Below are positions 1-9,739 of a stretch of 64,000 nt of DNA, piece after piece. Position 1 is the first letter of the stretch, and each line of letters begins with the position of its first letter. Source of the DNA: Rhabdophis nuchalis (Eukaryota > Chordata > Lepidosauria > Squamata > Natricidae); contig CM077645.1 in NCBI GenBank assembly GCA_039707465.1, positions 168,779,503-168,843,502 on the forward strand, written 5' to 3'. The translations under genes and the position numbers were made by a program. A model generated the notes under the pieces. It had not been told where the DNA came from. It made no database searches and saw only the letters and a list, made by a program, of their open reading frames with translations.

Positions 1-299
1 ACCTGGGGATGACCTTTTCCTAAGGACATTTATTTGTGGTACCAGATCAGATAACATAGGCATACTCCTAGTCTCTTTCCTTAAAGACTGCCATCTCCTG
101 GCAGCCAAGAAGTGTGTTTTTCTGTAGCAGCTCCTGCCCTATGAAACACCCTTCTCCCTGAGGTTTGGTAGGCCTTTATCTTCCCAACTTTCTGAAAAGC
201 ACTGAAGACCCAAGCGTATCCCAAGCACTGGAATTGGGTTAGATAGATGAGAGGATTTTGTGAAGGACTGTACGTTAGAAATCAAACTTTGGAGTCAGG

Positions 300-402
300 T
301 GTTTATATTATTATTTATATTGTTTTAATTGCCAATTAGGAGCTGCCCAACGTTCAATTTAAGTTGGGTGGCTATATAAATGTAATAAATAAATAAACAA
401 AT
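300..402 (+). repeat. Old LINE-type 3' tail
   Basis: The stretch ends in a short GGGTGGCTATATAAAT-like motif followed by (AATA)n. This is the usual 3' terminal signature of L2/CR1-like LINEs and the SINEs that share their tails in reptiles. No coding part is visible upstream. The family assignment is inference from the tail alone. Confidence 0.45.
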
Positions 403-818
403 TAATACCTCTACTTCACAAGCTACACAAGCTATTCTCTGTAACCATTTGGGTGCAATTCAAGATGCTAATTATCACCTATAACGCTCTTCTTGGCACA
501 AGAAAGTGTTTTTTTTTTTTTTTTTTTGCCACGCTTGCTTCTGTTTTTGCTCATGCAAGAGATCCAGTACAAAGGGGATACTTTAGGTCACGTTTATGAA
601 ATATTACTTAATAGGATTTCAATAGCAGAACTTCTCTGTTGCACATCAGCCTTTGGAACAGCATTTCCCTGTGTTCAAAGGGCTCCAAGCACTGGGCCAA
701 AGTGCTTGATCGGGCTGATTTAGAAATAAAGTTATTTGAATTGCAATATGCTACGGTTAGCCTCAATTATTTTGTACTGCATGTTCTGTTTTTAGCTGCT
801 TTCTTCTTTTAATCATAT
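403..818. other. AT-rich sequence, no gene seen
   Basis: AT-rich non-coding sequence with a T-rich run near 507-527. A 76-codon frame starts at 493 but consists partly of this homopolymer and has no recognisable domain, so it is not called as a gene. Confidence 0.5.
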
Positions 819-819
<1 letters not shown>

Positions 820-850
<31 letters not shown>

Positions 851-1930
851 TTTAATTTATAAAACCGCACCCTCTCCCCACAGGGACTCGGGGCGGTGCA
901 CAGGTAGAATAAAAACCAAATACATACAACAATTCTAAAAACAAATTAAATATAACCTGCGCTAAAATTCCCATTAAAACTAAATAATACTAATTCCCCA
1001 TAAAACCCCAGAGGCAGAGACTCATCCTAGGCCGGCCAGACAGAAAAAGTGAGTCTTTAATTTAAGACGGAAGGAGCGGAGGTCCGTGGTCGTCCTGATA
1101 TCGGGGGGGAGGTCGTTCCAGAGGGCCGGGCCCGCCACAGAGATAGCCCTTCCCCTGGGTGTCGCCCGCTGACAGTGTCTAGTGGACGGCACCCGGAGAA
1201 GTCCCTCTCTGTGGGAGCGAATCGGCCGCGAGGTTGTATGAGGCAGGAACCGATCCCGCAGATAGCTAGGTCCCGAGCCATGGAGCGCTTTAAAGATGAT
1301 AATTAACACCTTGAAGCGCACCCGGAAGACGACAGGTAGCCAGTGCAGCTCGCGCAAGAGCGGTGTTACATGGGTAAACCTAGCGGTTCCCATAATTGCT
1401 CGCGCGGCTGCATTCTGGACTAGCTGAAGTCTCCGGGTGCACCTCAAGGGGAGCCCCATGTAGAGAGAGTTACAATAGTCCAGTCGGGATGTCACGAGCG
1501 CATGAGTGACTGTGCGCAGGGCGTCCCGATCCAATAGGGGGCGCAATTGGCGGACCAGGCGAACCTGGTAAAACGCCCTCCTGGCCACGGCTGTCACTTG
1601 ATCTTCCATGGACAGCCGGGAATCCAGGAGGACACCCAAATTGCGAGCCCCATCCACAGGGGCAAGATGTTCGCCCCCTATGGCCAGCGATGGAATAAGC
1701 TGGTTGAATTGGGCAGCCGGAAACCACAGCCACTCGGTCTTGGTCGGGTTGAGCCTAAGTCCGTTACTTCCCATCCAGATCCGCACGGCTTCCAGGCACT
1801 GGCACATCACCGCTACGGCATCGTTGGGGTGGTTTGGGGTAGATATATACAACTGAGTATCATCAGCGTATAGATGGTATTCTATCCCAAAACCACGGAT
1901 GATCTCACCCAGCGGCTTCATGTATGTATG
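820..1930 (-). mobile_element. L2-clade LINE, copy A, 5'-truncated
   Basis: The 3' end lies at low coordinates: an (AAT)n tail at about 819-850, then a GC-rich 3' UTR with GGGGCGGTGC. Coding sequence on the minus strand follows and matches the other L2 copies at 16.3, 19 and 25 kb. The 5' side breaks off near 1930, inside the RT region just before the start of the YADD block, and runs into unrelated AT-rich sequence. It is more diverged from the 25-kb copy than copy B is. Confidence 0.85.
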
Positions 1931-1942
1931 TAAGCTACCCAA
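1022..1942 (-). pseudogene. L2 ORF2 fragment (RT C-terminal half)
   Basis: An open frame of about 306 codons on the minus strand encodes the last third of an L2 reverse-transcriptase protein. It contains [10 protein letters not shown] (the catalytic RT block), the [11 protein letters not shown] block, [15 protein letters not shown], and the C-terminal [15 protein letters not shown] region typical of the L2/CR1 group. The endonuclease and the N-terminal RT blocks are missing because the copy is 5'-truncated. The apparent start lies at the junction with flanking sequence and is not a real initiation codon. The frame has stayed open despite truncation, so the insertion is fairly young. Confidence 0.85.
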
Positions 1943-2027
1943 GAGTTGTTTTTCAAGTTAAGAGCAAATAAATAATGTAAATAAATAAATAGACCCATAA
2001 TAGGAAACATTTTACATATATAAAAAC

Positions 2028-2077
2028 ATACATACATACATACATACATACATACATACATACATACATACACACAT
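2028..2077. repeat. (TACA)n microsatellite
   Basis: A near-perfect ACAT/TACA tetranucleotide run of roughly a dozen units, followed by AT-rich sequence to 2412 in which I see no gene. Confidence 0.9.
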
Positions 2078-2412
2078 ACGGTTTTAATTAATACATACAT
2101 TTTTACATTTTAGGTAAAAATACGTTCACCATCTCTCGGGCACATATTCAGATACAGCTAAGATGAAATAATTATTTTAAAGTAATAAACCACAAGCAAT
2201 AAACAGCAATAAACAACAACAAAACCCCCACTCAAATCACATATGCAAAAAAATAATAATCAGTAAGCATGCATTAGAAATAGAAAATCTAAATAGAAAG
2301 GTTGACAAAACTTTGGATTCATTTCCAGGCTCAGTGGCTTCTCACATCTTAGATTTTAAAAATCTGATTTGTTTTTGGCTTACCATATTGTATGAATCTG
2401 TGGCTGTGGTTT

Positions 2413-2429
2413 AAGACTGTGGCTATAGC
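2413..2429. repeat. Target-site duplication, left copy (ORF1-only L1)
   Basis: AAGACTGTGGCTATAGC occurs here and again at 4425-4441, immediately after the element's poly(A). It marks the exact insertion site of the element at 2430-4424. The first two A bases could belong to the poly(A), so the duplication is at least 15 bp. Confidence 0.9.
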
Positions 2430-4424
2430 GTCCGGTTCCGGCTCCTGCGGCGACGGGCGAGCCTAGCGCTCGCTCGCCGCTTTGTTTCTTCTTCTGCCCC
2501 CCAACGGGGGCGAGACTCCTCTTGTTTGAGGGTCTCCCGTAGGGCCGGCTCGTCGGGGGGCACCCCCCCCACGGCGGTGGAGGAAGTGGCTCCCGGCACG
2601 GCTCAGGTGAGGGAGAACATGCTAGCGGGGGGTTCTCCCTTCGCCTAAGGAAGAAGGCGCCATTCACAATAATGAAGAGGGCTGATCGGCTCAGTCGGAA
2701 GGACTCCCGAGGCTTCAGCTGCGAGGAGAGACTGAGTTTTTAAAAAACTTTTTTTTTCTGCTGCCAGCCAGGCTGAACGGACTGGGAGAGGGGTGTTTAT
2801 TTTTTTAAAAAAAACCCTCGGATTTAAGCGGCACGTTAAAATGGCTTCTCTGCAAAGAGAAAGCGGAAACTTTCACTCCGGACGGTCTTTAACAAGGGAA
2901 AGTGGAATGAGACTCTCTGCAACATTGTTTCTAGGTCTGGCTGAGTAAAAAAAATTCTTATTTTGCTACTCTCTCCCTCTGGCTCTGAGATGGGCGGTGG
3001 AAGTGGCTTCTCTTTGTCCCTGCCTGATTATTTCAACTAAGGAAAATTTCCAGCGTCTCTTTGAAAGCAGGACTCTCTCTGGATTTTTGAAAAAAAATTT
3101 CTCTTGATGGATTTGTGATTTCTTCTTTGGAATACCTTCGTTATTACTATTTGCTGATTTGGGAAATTGTGTCTCTTTTGGTTTCTGAACTGGTTGCAAA
3201 TTCACAGCCCTGAACTGAACTGAGCTCCTGATCTGCCCCACCAGCTCCACCCGGAAAACGCCATCTTGGTGGCAGTGACTCTAACTTTTAACCATGGCAC
3301 AAGAAGCAGCACTTGTAAATTTGGAACAAAGGATGGCTTCTCTTGAAACCTCTATGCAAACTTTGATATCAGAAATAAAGGCCCAGAGGGCTGAAAATAG
3401 TACTTTCAAAAAGGAGCTATTGGATACCCGGAAGCAAGTGTTGGAGAACACACAGAAGAATGAAGAATTGGAAGGAGGGTTGGAGGGGGCTAAGGGAGAG
3501 ATTAAAAATGTTTCTAATGAGGTGGGGGAAATAAATGGGCATGTGTCTAGGATAGATATGGAAAGAATGACATATTTTTTGAGATTTCAGAATGTTCTTG
3601 AGGAATCTGGTGAATGCCTGCCTGATCTTATGAGTACAATTTTAGCAGACTATTTACAAAAACCTAAGGATGAGATCAGGGGGGACATTGACCTAGCCTA
3701 TAGAATTAATTCTGCATATGCCAGGATGAATGAAGTGCCTAGAGAGATACATGTGAAATTTGTTAGAAGGTCAACCAGAGAGGAAATCCTGAAAGCGCAG
3801 AGAGAGAAACCTTTAACTTATCAACGAAAAACGGTCACTATCTTGAAGCAGATCCCTAGAAAAATTAGAGATTCAAGAAGGAAATTTTCCTTCTTGTCTA
3901 AAACCTTGTTTGAACACGGGATTTGGTTCAAGTGGATGACACCTGAAGGGATGCTGGTGTTCTGGGAAGGAGGAAGAGTGAGGATTAAAACAGTTGCTGA
4001 GGCGGAAGCCTTTTTTTAAAAAACATTCCTCTGTCCTGGGGGAAGATCCAGGGGGGACGGAGGGGGCCACGGCCCCGCCTACGGGGGGCCAGGGAGGAGA
4101 GAAAGAAGATACAATAGCCAAAAGACTTAGATCAAAAAAATAACTTTGCCTTGATTTTTCTTGAACAATTTTGCATAATATTTCTATCCGGACTTTTTGT
4201 AAATGTCTGACAGCATGGAAGGGAGAATTTAGGTAAATGTACTTGCTTTCATCTTGTAGTGGTATGGAAAATGTTTTCTATGTTAACTTTTTTAATGTGT
4301 ATTTTGAGGTCTCGGAAGGTCCGACGACTCTGACGTGAATGCTCTCAAAATTTCTTTGTAACCATTACCCTACCCTGTTAAAAAATGTAAAACCAATAAA
4401 ACTTTTTCAATATAAAAAAAAAAA
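2430..4424 (+). mobile_element. ORF1-only L1 element (HAL1-like), apparently full length
   Basis: A 1,995-bp insertion bounded by a 15-17-bp direct repeat. It has a GC-rich 5' UTR of about 860 bp, one open reading frame (3294-4019) for an L1 ORF1 protein, and a 405-bp 3' UTR. The UTR ends in an AATAAAACTTTTTCAATAT-like terminus plus poly(A). There is no trace of an ORF2 endonuclease or RT between the ORF1 stop and the 3' end. That arrangement resembles mammalian half-L1 (HAL1) elements, which retain ORF1 and depend on ORF2 supplied in trans. The same 3' UTR occurs at 15788-16205, so it is a real terminus shared by more than one copy. An internal deletion or splice of a normal L1 transcript remains possible. 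Confidence 0.8.
3294..4019 (+). CDS. L1 ORF1 protein (coiled coil plus RRM-like/C-terminal domain)
   Basis: A 241-residue intact frame. The ATG at 3294 sits in a strong context (ACCATGG). Residues about 5-85 are heptad-like and rich in E, K, L and Q, as expected for the trimerising coiled coil. Residues about 90-241 match the nucleic-acid-binding half of L1 ORF1p: YFLRFQNVLEE at the start of the RRM, then IHVKFVRRSTREEILKAQRE, and the C-terminal basic segment with LSKTLFEHGIWFKWM. In L1 biology this protein binds element RNA and acts as a chaperone in the cytoplasmic ribonucleoprotein. It is shorter than the human protein (338 residues), mainly in the N-terminal part. No stop or frameshift is present. 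Confidence 0.85.
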   Translation: MAQEAALVNLEQRMASLETSMQTLISEIKAQRAENSTFKKELLDTRKQVLENTQKNEELEGGLEGAKGEIKNVSNEVGEINGHVSRIDMERMTYFLRFQNVLEESGECLPDLMSTILADYLQKPKDEIRGDIDLAYRINSAYARMNEVPREIHVKFVRRSTREEILKAQREKPLTYQRKTVTILKQIPRKIRDSRRKFSFLSKTLFEHGIWFKWMTPEGMLVFWEGGRVRIKTVAEAEAFF

Positions 4425-4441
4425 AAGACTGTGGCTATAGC
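4425..4441. repeat. Target-site duplication, right copy (ORF1-only L1)
   Basis: Exact repeat of 2413-2429 directly after the A-rich tail, giving the 3' boundary of the L1-type insertion. Confidence 0.9.
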
Positions 4442-4780
4442 TTAGAACGTTGTATAAATCTTGTCAATTGTGATTAAGAAACCCTATTTAAAAAACTAAG
4501 CCTGTGATATGAAATAAGTCACACTGATAAGCCAAGGTGCTTATGTTAACCTATAGTTCTCTTGATAGAAGCACTGTATCTGAAGAAACGCTGTTATCTA
4601 TCTGTCTAGCTAGCTCTGCAACTCCTGAGATTTTGATAAATGCTCTAATTCAGACACATATTACTTTATTACCAAGACACTCAGTTATTACTTGGAGTAG
4701 TATTCCTTTTCAGAGTCCACTGGCAACAAAAATGTACTTCTATACTGGGTTACATTTTCAACAGCAATAATCTTTTTATT
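4442..4780. other. Unassigned AT-rich sequence
   Basis: No coding or repeat signature that I recognise. A 77-codon frame from 4537 has no domain and is treated as chance. Confidence 0.4.
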
Positions 4781-4884
4781 CTCTACTAGCTATACCCGGC
4801 CACGTGTTGCTGTGGCCCAGTCTGGTTAAATGGCTAACCAATCTGTGTGGCCAACCAATCTGCACACATACACACAACCACCAT

Positions 4885-5262
4885 ATAACCCCCAACCTAC
4901 CTACCTACTGTATTTCTCCCTCTATCTCTATTCCTCTACCTACCTACATACTGTATTTCTTCCTTTCTCCCTCTACCTACCTACCTACCTACCTACCTAC
5001 CTACCTACCTACCTACCTACCTACCTACCTACCTACTGTATTTCCCCCTCTCTATCCCTCTATCTACCTACCTACTGTATTTCTTCCCCTCTATCTATCC
5101 CATCTACCTACCTACATACCTACTGTGCTGTTCCCTATCTATCTATCCCCCTACCTACCAACCTACCTACTGTATTTCTACCTATCTATCCCTCTATCTA
5201 CATACCTACCTACCTACTGTATTTCTCCCTATCTATATATTTCCCTATCTACCTACCTACTA
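4885..5262. repeat. Compound CTAC minisatellite, array 1
   Basis: A pure (CTAC)n block at about 4973-5036 is flanked by longer units that alternate CTAC runs with CTGTATTTCTCCCTCTAT-like spacers, about 40 bp per unit. The same compound unit occurs at 11684-12080 and, in reverse complement, at 63575-64000. The two long open frames across it read as low-complexity Tyr/Pro/Thr/Leu repeats and are not genes. Confidence 0.9.
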
Positions 5263-5269
5263 TAATACA

Positions 5270-5565
5270 ATAATACAATAGCAGAGTTGGAAGGGACCTT
5301 GGAGGTCATCTAGTCCAACTCCCTGCCTAGGCAGGAAGCCCTATACCATTTCAGACAAATGGCTATCCAACATCTTCTTGAAGATCTGCAGTGTTGGGGC
5401 ATTCACAACTTCTGGAGGCAAGCTGTTCTACTGGTTAATTGTTCTAACTGTCAGGAAATTTCTCCTCAGTTCTAAGTTGCTTCTCTCCTTGATTAGTTTC
5501 CACCCATTGCTTCTTGTTCTGCCCTCAGGTGCTTTGGAGAATAGTTTGACTCCAGTGCCTTTTTG
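5270..5565 (-). mobile_element. CR1 LINE 3' end
   Basis: On the plus strand this reads as a reverse-complemented CR1 3' terminus: AATACAAT tail units, then GCAGAGTTGGAAGGGACCTT and CATCTAGTCCAACTCC, as in the well-known CR1 3' UTR of birds and reptiles. The element is heavily 5'-truncated. Only the 3' UTR remains. Confidence 0.85.
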
Positions 5566-5908
5566 GCCCTAAGAGGCCGCCGTAGTTAATGACTGTTGGT
5601 GGGTGGAGTTACAGGGAGTAAAAACATTTTTCAGTTAGTACGTTTTATTTGTGTTTACCTAACACACAATACACGTTTGCTAGGCACAAAATGAGTAGCT
5701 ATTCTATTATCGGAAGTCCTTGGCTACATTGTGTGAAAGTTTGGTGTAAATCGGTTCAGTAGTTTTTGAGATTAGTGGATTCGTACAAACTATTTTACAT
5801 TTTTATTTATATAGATGTCTTTTTAAACATTTGTATATCGCCTAGCCACCGGGAGACCATGTGCCTTAGTCAAAAAACCATCTGGATTTGAGCTAGTCAT
5901 TTTTTAAC

Positions 5909-6383
5909 TACCATATTTTTTGGAGTATAAGACACACCTTTTTCCTTCAAAAAAGAGGCTGAAAATCTGGGTGCATCTTATACACTGAATACAGCATTTT
6001 TGCCTCCCGAAACCCCATCCCCTTCACCAAAATGGCCATGCATAGCCTTTAGGAAGCTTTCAAAGTGCTCCTCAAAACGGCCCATTTTTCACTCATTTCT
6101 GTCCTCCCCAGCCCCCAGGAGCATTCCTAAAGGCCATGAATGACAAAAATGGGCCCGTTTTTGCAAAAAATGGGCCGTTTTTTGCTTGTGCCCTCCCAGG
6201 AGCACTCTACAAGCCTTCTAAGGCTATTCATGCCCCCCCTTTTTAAAAAGGGTCCATTTTTGCCAAAAATGGCCAGTTTTGGGGAGGTGTGCAGAGTCCA
6301 AAAACGTTTTTTTTAAATTTGTGTCTTCCAAACCTTGGCGTGTCTCATACTCTGGTGCATCTTATACACCGGAAAATACAGTA
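5909..6383 (+). mobile_element. Small TA-flanked DNA transposon, family M1, copy 1
   Basis: The left end reads TACCATATTTTTTGGAGTAT and the right end CACCGGAAAATACAGTA. They are inverted repeats of each other apart from a few substitutions and are bounded by TA. No transposase is present (475 bp). The interior carries repeated segments related to GAGCACTCTACAAGCCTTCT and runs like AAAAATGGGCC. Further copies are at 11391-12157 and 33130-33606. Family naming would need a repeat library. Confidence 0.75.
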
Positions 6384-7005
6384 GTCGTTTTCTCTCAGCC
6401 CCAAATAAGAGGCAATTACAAACCATTTCTGAAAAATCCTTCCATAAAAACTGTAAAGACTTGTCCAGGCATTAGCTTAAAATCAGATATAATTGAACAG
6501 AAGAAGAAAAAAAAATCTTATTTCTCAGACCAGCTTTTAATTTTATGTTTGAAACATTAATTATTAAAAAAACTGATAACAAGTTTTCATTTCCTACCAG
6601 AACAAGCAGTAACTAGATTTCATGACCAGGGATACATTGCCTGACAATTGCACAAGTATGTGTTAGGTCTTGGTAAAGGCCAAAATAACCAAGAAGCTGC
6701 TCAGCATTGCATAATTTTTTGAAAAATAATAGCATGCATTGAGCTCTAAATTTAATTTGCCTGACTACTTACAATAGGTCATCTATTTCAAAGTCTTCAT
6801 GTTAAATTTGCTCCAGGGATCTTACATTATTGACATACAACTGAAGCAGACATCCTAGTTTTTTCAGCAATATCAGATAAAAACAAAAATGGATTATTAA
6901 ATAGCTAAACAGAACACAAGAAAGTTTTTAAAATAGGAGATAATGCTATTCTGATAAATATAAAAAGAAAAATAAAGCAAAACCTTTTTCAAACATTACA
7001 TATAG
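6384..7005. other. AT-rich sequence, no gene seen
   Basis: No domain-bearing frame and no recognisable element in this stretch. Confidence 0.45.
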
Positions 7006-7007
7006 AA

Positions 7008-7110
7008 TCCCTGTAAACTGTACACTGAGAGCATATGCACCAAAGACAAATTCCTTGTGTGTCCAAACACACTTGGCCAATAAAGAATTCTATTCTATTT
7101 TATTCTAAAT
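7008..7110 (+). mobile_element. CR1-L3 type LINE tail (snake 'Snake1'-like)
   Basis: The segment CAAATTCCTTGTGTGTCCAA ... CACACTTGGCCAATAAA is followed by short ATTCT/ATTTT repeats. This is the 3' tail of the CR1-L3 family known from snakes to seed AATAG-type microsatellites. Only the last ~100 bp are present. The assignment is from memory of the family tail and points to a snake host. Confidence 0.6.
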
Positions 7111-7612
7111 ATGTGGTTGCATTTAAATATATTTGTTAGGAAGGAATATGACAATTATTTGCTTCCACTGCACATTTTCATATTTTCAAGTTACCATGAC
7201 AGCATGGAGAAAAAATATGCATACATAAACAGTGCCCACATAGTAATAAATAGATCTTTAATACATCAATCAATTCCATAAACAGAAAAAAATGCAGAAA
7301 GTTCAATATTAAAAGAAAGTTGAAGAACAGAAATCACGAGACATAGATGTGCTTTAAGATGGTTAATGTCTAATACAATATGGCAAACTATACAAGTGTC
7401 TAAGGTTTTAAGAAATAAAGTATGCGCTTTCTGTTGTGTTAGACTGCATTTGTAATCCCTTGCTATCATAGAAGTATGCTTTTAAATTTAGTTAAATACT
7501 ATATTATAAAATAGTATGTTTATATGATTAAGGCCGATTGGGAAAATGCAACTAGAACTTGAATTACTGGTTCAATGGTTAATAAATTACCCCCTTCAAT
7601 AGTGGTGTAATC
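7111..7612. other. AT-rich sequence, no gene seen
   Basis: A 67-codon minus-strand frame at 7266-7469 has no recognisable domain. I see no repeat family here. Confidence 0.4.
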
Positions 7613-7614
7613 CT

Positions 7615-7725
7615 CTGAAGTCAGCTACCGGTACAGTGAGTTTGCTACCGAGTGTGAGCTTTTTGCACGCATGCGCACTTTATGCTCATGCATACCTGAG
7701 GAGCGCATGCACAGCACTAAAAATG
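7615..7725. repeat. Degenerate snake-type interspersed repeat (ACCGG/GCGCATGC motifs)
   Basis: Contains GCTACCGGTACAG and TGCACGCATGCGCACTT-type motifs. Related motifs occur at 12195-12275 and 39546-39690 (GGTTTGCCTGAACCAGTAG, GGGCAAACCAGTAG). These look like scattered pieces of one family of small DNA elements. No coding content. Confidence 0.35.
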
Positions 7726-7832
7726 GAACATTTTGAAGACTTCCGAGTCTGCAAAGGTAAGTAGAACAGCGAGACGGGTGAATCTGCTATGCTGCACAAT
7801 TTAGCTACAAAACAGGAAATGAAACATTGGCT

Positions 7833-7872
7833 TACCTGAACGGTCTTCTTTGTGCGCTGCGGGAGAGTCCAA
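7833..7872 (-). repeat. DIRS copy 1 right terminal repeat (part)
   Basis: This segment is the near reverse complement of 8078-8115 inside the element (TACCTGAACGGTCTTCTT versus TACCTGAATGGTCTTCTC, plus GCGCTGCGGGAGAGTCCAA in both). This terminal-to-internal complementarity is the DIRS hallmark. Confidence 0.75.
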
Positions 7873-8038
7873 GCATGGATTAATTCTGTCTGACTTTCCT
7901 GGACTGAATTCAAAAGATCTTTAGCCATGCCTCCGCTGCTGGCACCTCAGATTTTTTTGATGAAGGCATGGACTTGTAAGTCCGTTCAACAGTGGTTCCG
8001 TTGAGTCTGTCATAAGTTCAAGTCAAAATGAGTTCACA

Positions 8039-9721
8039 TTAACAAAGCCGGCAGCTGTGAGAGACCCTAGTGCGATGTTGGACTCTCCCGCAGCGCAGAG
8101 AAGACCATTCAGGTAAACCAACACTTCTTCTCCTTTGCACTGCTTGGAGAGTCCAAGCATGGGACATACCCAAGCTAAATGTCACTAGGGCTGGAGCAAC
8201 CAAGTAAATGGTCTCTCCAGTGGAATAGATATCCTGAAGGAGTCTTCTCCCAAAGGCTGCTTCTGCCGATGCAAACTCGTCTAATTTGTAATGTCGCACA
8301 AACTGAGATGGCGATGCCCACATTGCTGCTCTGCAGATTTCTTCTATGGGCGTTTGGGTCACCCAGGCTGCTGTGGATGCAGCGATCCTTGTGGAGTGAG
8401 CCATGATGAGGCGTGGCACCTGCTAGGACTGGAATTCATAAGCAAGGACGATGCAGACGCACAACCATCGGCCGATGATGGCAGAGGTGACTTTACGTCC
8501 CATAGTGGCTGGCTGGAATGAAATGAAGAGTGATTCCAACCGCCTGAAAGATGCCGTACACTTAATATACTTGTGAATGGATCTCCGCACGTCAAGTTTG
8601 TGCCATCTGCATTCCTTAGGATGTCTCAGATGAGGACAGAAGTCTGGAAGGATGACTTCCTGGCTCCGATGGAACCAGGAATTGACCTTAGGAAGGAACG
8701 AGGGATCTAGACAGAGAACGACACTGTCTGGATGTATGAGGCATAGGTCCTCCCTGATGGACAAAGCTGCCATCTCCGAGATCCTATGTGCAGAGGTGAT
8801 AGTGGTCAGAAAGGCCATTTTGAAAGTCAGGTGTTTTAAGTAACAAGATTGGAGGGGATCAAATGGTGGACCGATCAGTGCCTTGAGTACAGTGTTCAAC
8901 TCCCACATCAGTTATCTGTGGACAACTGGGGGCCTCAGATTGGTGGCGCCCTTCAGGAAACTGCGGACCCTGGGATGATGTGCCAGGGAGAGGTATTCGC
9001 TGGAAGCCAGGACAGTGGACAGTGCTGCAACTTGGCAATGAAGCATGTTAGCCGCCAATCCTTGGTCCAACCCCTCCTGCAAGAAGTCTAAAATTTGCAG
9101 TATGGAAGCAGAAGCGGGATCGATCTGGTCTTCTATGCACCCCTTTGAGAAGGCTGACCAGGTGGCATCATAAATGTTAGTAGTTAATGGTTGACGTGAT
9201 GCCTGAATTATTTGGGCGATCTTAGTGGAGAGTCTCTCCCTCTCTAGGAGGTCCCTCTCAAGTACCAGATGGCCAATTGGAGCCACTGAAGCTCTGGATG
9301 GGAAAGGGGCCCACTGATTGAGAGACATTCTGGAGGGATTCTCCACAGCTTGGCGGTGGAGATGCTGACGAGCTCGGCAAACCATGCCCATCTGGACCAA
9401 GACGGCGCTACCAGAAGCACCTCCACTTGTTCCAGGAGGATCTTGTGAATCACCCTTGGAAGGAGTAGCAACAGCGGAAACATGTAGAGTAGGCCGGATG
9501 GCCAGTGGCCAGTGGCAAAGAAGGGCGTTGATGCCTTCTGCTCTTGGGCATCTGGATATGGAGAAGAAGCGAGGGAGATGTGTGTTCTTCGAGGTGGCGA
9601 ATAGGTTGACTGACGGGCGGCCGAATCTCCATGTGATCTTGAGGAAGAGGTCCAGATACAGGCACCACTCAAAGTGATCGATCTGGGCCCTGCTGAGCCA
9701 GTCTGCCTGAACATTGCTCAC
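8039..9721 (-). pseudogene. DIRS tyrosine recombinase, copy 1, frameshifted
   Basis: The protein is split over three minus-strand frames. 9721-8912 carries the end of RNase H (VQADWLSR) and the N-terminal recombinase region (TTNIYDATWSAFSK, LDFLQEGLDQGL). 8908-8423 carries the catalytic core start (TTITSAHRISEMAAL, where the conserved first Arg follows His). 8419-8039 carries MAHSTRIAASTAAWV (His-x-x-Arg) and FVRHYKLDEFA with the candidate nucleophile Tyr. All catalytic blocks are recognisable, but the frame is broken near 8910 and 8420, so no functional enzyme can be made. In DIRS elements this enzyme integrates a circular DNA copy. Confidence 0.85.
8078..8166 (-). other. DIRS copy 1 internal complementary region
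   Basis: The left half (8078-8115) is complementary to the right terminal repeat at 7833-7872. The right half (around 8148-8166, GGAGAGTCCAAGCATGG) would pair with the lost left terminal repeat. It lies directly downstream of the recombinase frame, as in other DIRS elements. Confidence 0.7.
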
Positions 9722-9739
9722 CCCGGAGATGTGCTGCGC

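Larger units (their letters stand above)
4786..5815. repeat. Unclassified interspersed repeat split by a CTAC array and a CR1 fragment
   Basis: The left part (about 4786-4880) begins near CTAGCTATACCCGGCCACG. The right part (about 5566-5815) ends in AAATCGGTTCAGTAGTTTTT and a TTTATATAGAT terminus. Such end pairs are common in widely dispersed reptile and insect repeats, but I cannot name the family. The compound CTAC array (4885-5262) and a CR1 3' fragment (5270-5565) lie between the two parts. That the two parts belong to one element is inference. Confidence 0.4.

Noticed and set aside
493..723. 76-codon frame with a Phe-rich start resembling a signal peptide
   Set aside because: The hydrophobic start is a T homopolymer, and no family similarity is seen.
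2430..3293. CpG-island promoter of a host gene
   Set aside because: The GC-rich block is exactly bounded by the target-site duplication and is therefore the 5' UTR of the L1-type insertion.
4804..5273. Two long overlapping open frames (153 and 147 codons)
   Set aside because: They translate the CTAC microsatellite into Tyr/Pro/Thr/Leu repeats. No start context or domain.
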